A DNA stretch of 64,000 nt, taken from Apiotrichum sp. Y4204 (Eukaryota > Basidiomycota > Tremellomycetes > Trichosporonales > Trichosporonaceae). The stretch spans positions 62,001 to 126,000 of the forward strand of contig JAMYHL010000066.1 in NCBI GenBank assembly GCA_025531455.1, read 5' to 3'. Below, piece after piece: positions 49,769 through 59,391 of this stretch. The notes below the pieces were generated by a model. That model saw nothing but the letters and a program-made list of their open reading frames with translations. It was not told where the DNA came from and made no database searches. How positions within the stretch are numbered: position 1 is the stretch's first letter; every line of letters starts with the position of its first letter. The position numbers and the translations under genes are program-made.

Positions 49769-50410
49769 CTAGTCCATTGTTGCTGCACTGAAGCAGCACC
49801 CAAAAAGACCACACAAGAGGCCCCCGCCCATCGCCCAGAGCGCGGCGCCCGCATCACGCTTGAACCCGTGGATCCGCGAGTTGAAGCGCACGTTGGCGTT
49901 TCCCCGCGCGAGCCGTACGCGCGGCCCAAAAGGCGGCATACGCACAGCCTCGACATGCACGCGCGTCTCGTCTTTGCCGTCTCTGTACTCGGACTTTTCG
50001 TCCAGCCGCTCGAGCGACCCGTAATGCCGCAGCGGGGCGTCGCTGGCGTAGCTCGCGTAGCTGGAATAACTCGAGTAGCTGGGAAACCGCGAGTAGCTGG
50101 GGTAGCTGGAGAAACTGGCGTAGCTGCTCTTTTCGTATGGGTCAAAGTCACACCCCGCGAGCCTCGCCGCACGCACACTCTCGCGGGTCACGCGGCGCGA
50201 GCTGTGCGAGCTGGAACAGTGGGACATTGAGCTCTGCGACCGCGCGCTCTGGGCAAAAGTGACGCGCCGCGAGGGCCGGGAAGGGCGTTCCGTCACTGGT
50301 GCCGGCGCTGGAGACGGTGGTGACGCTGGTGAAGCCGGTGCCGGGGCGGGCACGGCTGGGGCCGAGGCGCGGCGGGACGCTGGTCGCCGGGCCGGAGATG
50401 GCGAGGACAT
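49769..50410 (-). CDS. Unknown Ser/Tyr-repeat protein with hydrophobic Cys-rich C-terminus
   Basis: I do not recognise this gene. One intronless frame of 213 residues, ATG at 50410. Visible parts: a basic Ser/Pro/Ala N-terminus (1-45); RVTFAQSARS; a Ser/His patch; a Ser/Tyr/Phe/Pro repeat at about 95-128 (units like SSYASF, SSYPSY, SRFPSY, SSYSSY); a charged segment; a basic GNANVRFNSRIHGFKRD; and a final 25-residue Gly/Ala/Leu/Cys hydrophobic end (ALWAMGGGLLCGLFGCCFSA) followed by ATMD. The end could be a tail anchor or a palmitoylated hairpin. Coding is supported by the long ATG-initiated frame, its ordered composition and gene-like spacing, but there is no homologue I can name. Confidence 0.55.
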   Translation of the reverse strand: MSSPSPARRPASRRASAPAVPAPAPASPASPPSPAPAPVTERPSRPSRRVTFAQSARSQSSMSHCSSSHSSRRVTRESVRAARLAGCDFDPYEKSSYASFSSYPSYSRFPSYSSYSSYASYASDAPLRHYGSLERLDEKSEYRDGKDETRVHVEAVRMPPFGPRVRLARGNANVRFNSRIHGFKRDAGAALWAMGGGLLCGLFGCCFSAATMD

Positions 50411-51140
50411 GCTGCGGGATGGCGTTGGCGAGACGTTTTCGGTGCGGCCTCCAGAGAGGGGGCACAGGCCTGGGGATATATACTTCCCTTCTCTTCTCTT
50501 CTCTTTGCTTCACACTGCATGGACTGGGACTGGGCTCCAGATCCAGCAGTCCCAGAGCAATGACATCGTGCACATCTGGACGCTACGTGCGTGGCGCGCT
50601 TGATTCCGCAAGTCCAGACCTGCCAGGTTGCTGCTGCGTGCTGCACATCACGACGCACCCTATTCTGACATTCAGTCCTGTGATCTAGGTGTGGGTCGGA
50701 TGGGATGCCAGAATGTGCAGCGCGGCAGCGAGATACTTGGTGTGGGATCCCGGTGTGAGATTGCTTTCGTCCGCTTTCATCATCGGTGGCGCCTGCTTGG
50801 CATCTTTCCGTGAATTTTACTTGCCGACATTGTGTTGTGCATGACATCAGCCGCGGGTTTGGTTTCGTTCGGTTCGGTCTGTTGCGAGGTCATGTCCCAA
50901 AGTCGAGATTCGGTATTGGTTTTGGGTGGGAAGTCCTGCTTTGGGGTTGTGAGTCCTGCTTTGGGTGGGAAGTCGTGGTCGTCAGGACGACATTTTTTGA
51001 ACTCTCATGCTTCCATATGCGTCTGGTCTTCTCCCCTACTCCGGTTCAAGGTCATAATCTACGTCAAGCTACATACACACGCGGTATAATATCGGGATAT
51101 CGGATGGACAATAATATGGGAAGACAAATGAGCAGGGAAA
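50411..51140. other. Intergenic with a short direct repeat
   Basis: 730 bp between the unknown gene and the kinesin stop. A direct repeat lies at 50921-50946 and 50952-50977 (shared TTTGGGTGGGAAGTC and AGTCCTGCTTTGGG). Confidence 0.5.
50921..50977. repeat. Direct repeat of about 25 bp
   Basis: Two overlapping-type copies of TTTGGGTGGGAAGTC and AGTCCTGCTTTGGG within 57 bp. No coding role seen. Confidence 0.55.
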
Positions 51141-54100
51141 TTACACGCCGCGGACCATGCGGCGCACCTCGGCGCCAGCGACGCCGCGCTCGTCGGCCGC
51201 CTCGATCTCGTCGGCCGTGATGACCTTCTTGCCGAGTGCGCGTTTCTTCTTCGCCGGAGTGCCCTTGACGACCACCTCGTCGTCGGAGGACACAAGGTTG
51301 ATGAGCTGCTGCACATTCGAGTCGCGCAGTGCCTTAGGCTTCGAGGCGCTTGGCTGCGGGGTGGATTTGGCCTTGGGCGTGGCCCGAGGCGTCGAGCGCT
51401 TCGCTGGGGAGATGTTGCGACGCGGAGGGCTGGATGCGACGGAGGAGATGGACTGGTCCTCGGTGAAAGACTCCTCGAACTCCGATGCGGACTCATCCTC
51501 CTCGGATTCCTCGTCATCTTCGTCGTCTTCCTCCTCCTCCTCTTCCTCTTCCTCCTCCTCATCTTCCTCATCCGAGTCCACCTCACCCTCAGAGCCCTCC
51601 TCCGACCCCTCCTCGTCCGAAGCACTGAGGAGCGTCTCATCCGGGTTGCCCTCCACGCGGCTCTCGTCCGCGCGGCTCTCATCACCCTCCTCGTCCTCAT
51701 TGTCCTCCATCAGGCTGTCCTCCACGCGCGAGTCGTCGATGGAGATCGATACGTCAAGGTTTCCGCTCGCGGCCGTGGCGAACGACATCTCAGCGTCCGA
51801 GGAACTAACTCGAGGAGCGTGGATGGGCACAGAGTTGAACGGGTCGTCGTTGCCGTGCACGGACTGCGGGTTAGTTGCAATGGTGAAAGGCAACCCACCA
51901 TGGTATCATTGCTGTCCTCCGTCATGAAGCTGTCTTCGAACGATGTGTCCTCCCCCGCACCCATCGTGCGGTGCATAATGTCAATCTTCTTGTCGGCCTT
52001 CTCGTCGCCGAGCGCATTCTAGCGTCAGCAAACATCTGGGCGGTGCGCAACTCACCTGCTCCTGGAGACGGCGGTTAAAGTCCGAGTGCATGCGGTGAAT
52101 AGCCTGCTGCATGTCGCGCGCGACCTCCTCGCGGATCTGCATCTCGACGGCCGCGTTGCGCATCTCACTCTCGTACAGCTGATAGGTCAGATTAGCCCGT
52201 TGGTGGAGTACCTACCTGGGTCTTGAGCTGCCGCAGCTCCTCGAAGAGGTAGTCGACGAGGTAGTCGCGGTCGTCGTCCTCTTCCTCCTCCGGCTCCTCC
52301 TCGACGACCTCGATCTCCTCTTCCACGACTGTAATCTCTTCCACAGGCTGCGCAGGCTCCTCCTCTACGGGAGAGGTTGCGCGGCTTGAGTGGCGGCTGT
52401 TGGCGCGGCTGACCGGACGCGACGCGCGCGGTGGCGCACGCACAGGGGCGGTGTTGCTCGTGCTCGCGCGGCCGGCGCTCGCGGCTGTGGGTCGCGAGAA
52501 AGAGCTTCCAACATTGACGTTTACTGGCGTCACCTCCGCCTTGGCGATGACGGGCACCATGACTCTGATCTTCTGCCCGCTCACGGCGTTTCGGAGCGCG
52601 CTGAACTGCGAGCTGATTTGCTTCTTGAGAGCCGGGAACGTGCGCGGCGCATGGACGGTGCTGATCTCCTGCGCGACAGCGGAGAACTTCATGACGTTCG
52701 AGTTTTCGTCAAAGCCAGTGTCGTACGGGTTGACATGGACGATCATGACCGCACGGCCATCTCCGACGAAGAAACTCTGGAAGATCTCGGTCAGCTTCGA
52801 GTGGCGGAACGGCACCACGGCCAAGCGGCGCTTATGACCAAGCGATGGCGGGGTGTTCATACGCTGCTGGTTGGCGCGAAGGACCTCGATACACTGCCCA
52901 AGGACCTGGCGGGTTAGAGTTTGTCTGGCAACAACCACCTACCATGAGCGACTTATTGATGTTTCCAGCCTCCTTGAGGCGATCACCCGAGGAGGCAGTG
53001 TTGCGGGTACGTTCCGAACCGGCAAGATCAACTATCGCGAGGCGGGAGACCTGCGCGGACTCCGGGTCGTGAGGTGCGCCGTTGTGGATGCGGACAACCT
53101 TCAGGGTGAAGATACCGTGCGAGCGGCTGCTCTCGCGGTTGGCCATAGTGCCAAACACCTGGCGCGCACGCTGGCCAGAGCGGAAGACTGTGAGCGCCTC
53201 CTCGCGGGTGCGCACGCGAATCTCGTTCAGACCAGATATATACTTGCCCGTGCCCTCCGGGTCGTTCTTGAGCACCAGAGCGCGGCGCTTGAGAACACCG
53301 GCGCCGCCGTTGGCCATGGCAGCCAAAGTCATCGACGAGCCTATGCCGCTGCTCAAACCGACACCCATGCTCATCGTGCGGGGAATGTTGCTAATTGCTG
53401 GGCGCGCCGCGGGAAGCACCGAGTCAAGGAGGTCGAATACCTGTTGTCAGTGGGCGTATACTACCACCTTACCTTTTCATTGTACACCTCGGCGTAGGAG
53501 ACGAAGACGGCGTACGAAAAGTTGCGGTCGACCTTGACAGCTGATGATGAGTTATGTTGTTTTCGCGACAAAGACAACTCACAGTCGTCGATACAGGACT
53601 CTGCCTCAGTCGGGAACGAGTTGATATGGGCATCAGGCTCGTCGGTGAGGACCACGTCCGCGAGGCCCTGGCACTTGAGCTGGAGAGTGAGCTGTGAATC
53701 AGTGTGTCACGCACATTTGCCTTGCTTTCGAGGCCGGAGATCGAGTTGAACACAACGTCAATCGCGCGGGGAAGCACGCCGCGCTCCTCCACGCCATTCT
53801 CCACGCTGTTGCCTCCCTGGATGGTATAACTGACTGTCAGCTCTCGGCACTTTATGGGAGTAGACGCACGTCTTTCCGGAGTTGCTCACGCCGTAGGCAA
53901 ACATGAGCCCGTTGTCGCCCTGCAGCAGCTTCTCGACGAGGGGGAGGGTGGTCTGGCGGAAAAACTGGTGCTGCTGGGCCTCAGGCCCAAACACGCGGTC
54001 AAAGCTGTACGTGTGTGGTGGCTTTGGAAGGTGGTGCCTGTTCCCGTCCGGGGGCGCGGTCATCACCACACGCTGCTCGTCCTTGATCTCGAGGTATGGC

Positions 54101-54543
54101 TGGGAGGCTGCCTGTGTCGCGTCCTCGGTCGGCGGTGGGCGGATACGGAGGAACGCCTGCAGCGACTCGGTGTACCCGTCCTGAATGGGCGTCGCGCCCT
54201 TGGCCACAGCAGCGACCTTGGATGCCCGCGACTTTGCCGGCTGGAATCAGTTTTTATCGCCACCAAGCTCGACACTACGCACGGTGTGGTTCATCTTGTC
54301 GGAAATGTTCCGCAGCCCCTCCTTTGACCTAGCGAGGATACCGCTGCCGGCGGTATTCGTGCGTGTGAGGGACGCTCCCGAGCCCGCGACGGACGGGCGC
54401 TCTTTGGCGGCACGGAGGCGTGTCACGCGCCCGCTGGGCGTGGAGGACGCGAGGGAGGTAGTCGAGGAGCTGGGGGTCTGGGTCGTGCTTGTGCGCGTCG
54501 AGGCGCGCTTCGAGGAGCGCAGATTCGCTGCGGGGGCCACCAT
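51141..54543 (-). CDS. Kinesin-6 family motor (MKLP/KIF20/Klp9-like)
   Basis: Ten exons (54543-54283, 54240-53870, 53829-53715, 53679-53583, 53540-53473, 53440-52943, 52905-52216, 52178-52056, 52018-51899, 51863-51141) give 1021 residues. Kinesin-6 motors act on the anaphase spindle midzone and in cytokinesis. The P-loop reads GVSNSGKT (204-211), with the Asn typical of kinesin-6 rather than GQTGSGKT. EVYNEKVFDLLD, NRESSRSH (405-412), DLAGSERT (442-449) and the neck-side VMKFSAVAQEI follow. A low-complexity insert of about 35 residues after VFDLLD corresponds to the kinesin-6 loop insertion. After the motor come basic Ser/Arg and acidic stretches, a short coiled coil (LYESEMRNAAVEMQIREEVARD), a long Asp/Glu tract and a basic tail. 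Introns are 32-42 nt. Confidence 0.92.
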
Positions 54544-55048
54544 TGTCGGTGGGTATGGTGGTTGTTGCAAGAGTGAGGTGTGTGTTGATGGAGTTGAGTG
54601 TGTTTGTGGGCCCTGTGTACACCGTGTTGTTGTTTGCTGTTTGTTGCCGCCGTGTTTTCCACCACTCGTGTTTTTCCTGACGCCCCCCTTGGCACGCCTG
54701 GCGCGACTGTTTTGTTTTTGTTGAGGCAGGCGTGAGTCCAGGCACTTGCAACGGAAGCAGTCTGATTTGACTGGATTATATTGAATCCCGGGCGATTCGT
54801 ATTTGTTTTTGGCTCCGCTCCTAATATGAATCACAGTGTTTACATGACACCACCACATCTCCTGCAGGCATGTGGCAGTGTGGCAGGTGTGGCATATGGC
54901 AGCTACAGAAAGGTACAGACACCCCGAGAACCAGCGGACAATGGGAGTGGACAGATCGGACAGATGGTTCTCATGATCCCACGCTTCGCCAACAACATCA
55001 CTGACGAACAGTCTACACACGCCCCCCCTCTACTTCACCTCCAGGTGT
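54544..55048. other. Kinesin promoter and 3' flank of small gene
   Basis: 505 bp. A minus-strand open frame extends upstream of the kinesin ATG but is not conserved in character; I treat it as leader. No other element recognised. Confidence 0.45.
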
Positions 55049-55506
55049 TTACGGCCGGTATCCGCACCAGCAGCACTGCACGCCCCCGTCAATCGGCACC
55101 ATGACGCACACGTCTGGGATCAGCGCTAGGCGAAGAACAGTCTCCAAGATTCGGGGTCACGACTCCAAGCACCGGGTTTGAAGCCCTCCCCTGATCGGCG
55201 GTACTCACTCCCAACATTTCGCTGGAGCCCCCACTCCTTCTCGCCGGCACACTGCTCCGGCGGCCCGCGGCGCCAGAACCAGCGCGGGAGGAGGCGGCGC
55301 GGCGGCGCCGCGGATGCGGCGGTGTGGAGACCGCCAGGCATGGCCAGGATGAATGAGTTGCGGCTGCGCGTGCTCGATGTGCGGGATGGCCTGGTGTCGA
55401 CTGTGGAAGTGTTCGAGGAGCCGGAGGAGGTGGTTTGGCTTGACTCCTGCCTGTTCACGGTGGGGAACTCGAGGGCGGGCTTGGCTGCTTTAGGCTTGAA
55501 TGGCAT
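55049..55506 (-). CDS. Unknown small protein with CCWC C-terminus
   Basis: I do not recognise this gene. Two-exon model (55506-55209, 55113-55049) of 120 residues: a Ser/Thr-rich N-terminus, SFILAMPGGLHTAAS, an Arg/Trp segment (RRLLPRWFWRRGPP), QCAGEKEWGLQRNVG, and after the splice NVCVMVPIDGGVQCCWCGYRP. The intron has a GTGAGT donor, a GCTGAT branch site and CCCAG acceptor, and keeps the frame. Without splicing, the frame would end at 55126 with 126 residues. Five cysteines (one near 91, one at 102, three in QCCWCG) could bind zinc. A gene of this size near the kinesin promoter is plausible but unproven. Confidence 0.45.
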
Positions 55507-56060
55507 GGTGGGTGGAATCGAGGGTGGATGGAAGGCGAGGGAGAGTGAACGACAGAGAAATTGTTATGTATCTACGACAGTTCTCCGACTCCCATCCCAA
55601 CTTGCCTGTGCTTCGTGCGCTTGCCCGGCGCGACTCGCGGTGTGTGTGGTTTCCCGTTGTTCACAGCGCGTGTGTTGATTTTGCCCAGCTTGCCGTGGTT
55701 CTGGTAACGGCACAGAAGAACCCACCGCCTTACAATTACACCCATCTTCCCCGTGATCAGAGGATCTGCGCTCATTACCCGCATATCGCCCATTGCTCCA
55801 CTTTGGGAATCCCTTAGAATGATGGGCAGTGTCTCAGAGTTATGAACATCGCCGAAGAAATGGTCATCAGCAAACCGACGGGTGACGTTCTCCTGTACTC
55901 CATTGTTCCAAACAAATGACAGCATGATGAGCGGTATCTGCATATGTAACACTACAGTGGACTGCAACTGAGTGGATCGTGATTACAAAGGGGGGCGGGG
56001 TGACTCTTATGGGACATGGTGGGGATGGCGTGTTCGTAAACGAGGGGGCTGCTCCTGCTT
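55507..56060. other. Intergenic, no feature recognised
   Basis: 554 bp between the small unknown gene and the J-like gene stop. Confidence 0.45.
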
Positions 56061-59000
56061 TTACTTTGAGGAGGAAGTCTCAGGAGATTTCGACTGGCGC
56101 CGGCGGTAGGTGAATATGCGGCGGAATCCGCGAGATTCATTCTGAAGCTTCTCGCTTTGCTTAGTGGAAGGAGTGGCAATTTTTCTCGACAGCCAGCCAA
56201 ACTCGCGTGGGGTCTGGTGGGGTGAGGGAGGAGTGACGGTAACAGAAGGGGTTGGTGGGCCGCGCCACGACTTGGTGGTTCGCACACTACGAATGCTCTG
56301 AGCTTTGTTGGCGCTGGCGGTGCCAGTCGTCGAGGCGAAGGTGACCAAGTCAGGAGGACAAGACTGATGGCGCCGAGCGCGTCGGCGCGAGCAGTCCGCT
56401 GAATCAGGAAACATCTGGTTTGGAGAAATGCCGGATACTTGGGGAAGTATGGATGTGACTCCACCAAAGTGACGCGCCCGGGGTTGGTATGAAACTGGTG
56501 GAAAGCGCTCATCGGAGGAGTTGCGGTCATCCGCTACGCCCCTATCTTGAGTGCGGTGCAGGAGGAGGGGGAGGGTTCTGCTTGAGTTAGAGCGCACTAA
56601 GTGAGGGAGCGGTGCGACCTTGGTCGACTGCGACCGCACGAGGCGCGAAGGAATCGGCGGAAGAGGTTTGTGCACGTCCGCATTCACCTGCGTTGCAACT
56701 TCCTCACTGGACGAATTCGTTGAAGATTGAATCATCCCTGAAACGGCAAAATCAGCCAGTTCAAACTCAGAAACGGTCTCTGCTTTATAGCCCGTCGGGC
56801 TGCTCGCTTCAGTAGTGTCACTTAGAGGCGGCAGCGCACACTTCAAAGGGCCGCCCGTGCGGGTGGACGCGATCGGTGGGAGACCATCCTCAAAGCCGCG
56901 GTGATCCTTGATGCGCTTGAAGAACCTTTGGCGTTGGGGTTGATAGATCGATGACGGCGGAGAGCTCGGAGGAGATTGCAAGGGGGGATACTGGTCCAGA
57001 GACTGTGAGGACAGGACGCGAGGCCGCTTCTCGAAGGAAACGGCTTTGGTAGAGCTTGAGGTCGTCGTCTGTGACGAAATCCTGACGGAACGAAGTGAAG
57101 CTGATGCGTTCATCGAGCTGGGTCGAGGTCGCATTGTTTGTGTCGAGGTAGTGGCGAAAGAAGACACGCTGAGATTGCGCCTTGGTTGTGCGGATGTGAA
57201 TCCACCCTCCGATTTGACACTTGCCGCATCGCTGCGGAGCTTCTGTGATGGACGATAAGGATTCTGCCTCGGCGCCTGAACACCCATGGCCGCATCGATA
57301 ATTCGATGCGGATCCTCGAGAAAACAGGACGGCTTAAGTTGCGTATTACTCAGGCGGCGACGCTCTCTTGCCGCCCACGTGGACATGGGATCAAGATGAT
57401 CAGGGGACGGGGGACGGCGCGTGGCAGCGTTGAAGAGTTCGTCGGTCATGGGCGGAAACGACTGGGTCACGGGTGTGACTGGGACGTCCGAAGGTGCAGT
57501 CGACTGCTTGCCCTTGCCCCTCGACTTTTTGATGTTCATGAAGATGAATCCTGAAGAGCGGGGGATCTTGGACATGACCCTTTCGGAGAACCGCATTTTC
57601 CCCTCACGGGCGGTTGCTGTCGAGGCGATCGAAGGTGGCCGCGAGGTGGATGCCAATGAGTTGGCTGTCTGCGGTTCAGAATGAGTTCTGCGGAGTTTCG
57701 GGCCGTCAAAGTCGTCGTAGTTGGGAATTTGTATTGTGAGCTTTGGGGGCGTTTTGAAGCGTAGACATGGTTCCCCACTTGTCTCCGGTATTGGAAGGGA
57801 CGCAGTCGACCGGGTTTCAACGTGGAATGAGCTCAAAGGCAATAGTGAAGACTCTTCGACCGGAAGAGTCACAGACACCTTGTCTGTAGGGATTTCCTCG
57901 AGGGCATCAAAGTAGACGGCATGGATGTCGCTACTCCCGGCGTCGGATATGATATCCACTTCGTTGCGTGCCTCGTGCACGGCTTCGTGTCGCATGTCTG
58001 GACGTCCATAGTCCAGTTTCTGCACTGTCGAAGGCTTGACACAGGAGGTAACCTGCAACTGCTTCCTCCATGACTGCAAGTTAGTATGCAGGATGAGAAT
58101 GGGGGCCCACCTCAACATCTACCGTCGTCGCCTCCGAGGAAACAAGAGTAGCGCTGCTGCTTGATGAAGTCTCTCCAGTCATTGCTTCGCAGCTGAGTGT
58201 ATTCAGCTACTGTCAGCGCATGCTACACGATAAAGCCTACCAATGTTGATGTTGCAGATATAACAGTGTCGGTCCGCACAAGTTCTTGTCCCTGCACTGT
58301 TGAGCATTGATACGGTTGACTGAACCCACCTCTTCAAAAGCAAGCTCGGCGTTGGGCAGTGCAGGGCTGTCCGACATCGTACCACTCAGAAGGGTGTTCT
58401 CAAAAGTAACCTTCCTGTTTCGCTTTGATTCTGAGGAAGCGAGTGACTCGCGCGAGGAGCGGGAGCGGCGCATCTGCAGAATGTTTTCGCTCCTCTCGTG
58501 TTTGGGGATCAAGATGGAGTCTCGTACCCCGCTCGACCTGCGCCGTTGCCGCTCCGCCCGCTCCTGTTCAAGTATGCTCAGTGCGGTAAGCTCCGCCTCA
58601 AGCTCAGCCATGACAACTATTGCTTCGAGGAGGCTTTTTGCTGGGTATTCATCTGGAATGGGGACGAGTATGTCGCGGACTGTGGCGAGGAGGCCGATGA
58701 GAGACGGGGGAATTCCCGCGAGGGTTGGGAGGCGGCGCATCGGGTGAGCCCTGTGGAGAGCAAGCGCGTCGACGAGAATGTTGGCAAACGCCGCTAGGAG
58801 GTCACAGTCGTCCATGTCAATATCTGCCGGCCATGACGGGTTGGGTATGTCGGGGAGGGGGGAAGGAAGCCATTGTGCTCGTCTGCAGCCCTTCTGCCCC
58901 AACTCTGCGTCGTACTGTGCGCGGAGCAATGGCGATGAAAGCGTGGCATACGCGTCTGTCGTCAGATCATGTATAGTGGCACGAGGTGGAAGTGCAAGGC

Positions 59001-59391
59001 GATGCGCGATGCTGGGGAGTGAGGTGGGAATGAATTGCGGGGTGGCAAGCATGGCAAGAATGAAGTGTGGCAGTCGGACAAAACCGTGAGATACTGCCTC
59101 CACCTGCAGCTCGAACGATGCGTGAACTCACAGACAGCAACAGAAAAGCGGCGGCCGGCGTTCATGTCGCCCCCCCGGCGGTTGGGGTGCTCGAGGAGCG
59201 TGGCGAGGATAAAGGCGCTTTGGACTGGTGTGAGCGCGCTGTGAATTACGGGTTGGCGCGACAGCTGTGCTCTGCATCTCACGCAGCTGGTGTGATGCCG
59301 AGCATGTGCCCGCAGAACACTCACCATCACGCGAACTCGCATTGCGGTCCACGCCGAGGACGCTGTAGTAGTCGAAGTTGTGCGAGTTCAT
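56061..59391 (-). CDS. Large protein with degenerate J domain (HPN for HPD)
   Basis: Six exons (59391-59325, 59224-59132, 58955-58330, 58291-58241, 58206-58111, 58073-56061) give 981 residues. Residues 5-70 form a J domain across three exons: FDYYSVLGVDRNASSRDVQSAFILATLLEHPNRRGG and AGRRFSVAVYAYATLSSPLLRAQYDAEL. The HPD tripeptide that activates Hsp70 is HPN here (H35-P36-N37), so ordinary co-chaperone activity is doubtful. A helical region (about 100-190) follows, then a very long Ser/Pro/Arg-rich disordered part with several possible 14-3-3 or kinase sites (RRTHSEP, RSQSTK, RRHQSCPP) and a basic end. An alternative is two genes, with a second ATG at 58182; I favour one, since the 34-nt intron (58240-58207) keeps the frame and leaves no room for a promoter. 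Function unknown. Confidence 0.6.

Noticed and set aside
53692..53714. A 23-nt intron in the kinesin gene
   Set aside because: The next acceptor (53682-53680) gives a 35-nt intron and the better kinesin-6 join ESKAN/LKCQGLADVVL.
54247..55020. 257-residue frame covering the kinesin start
   Set aside because: It reads leader upstream of the ATG at 54543 and runs into the first intron; only 54543-54283 is coding.
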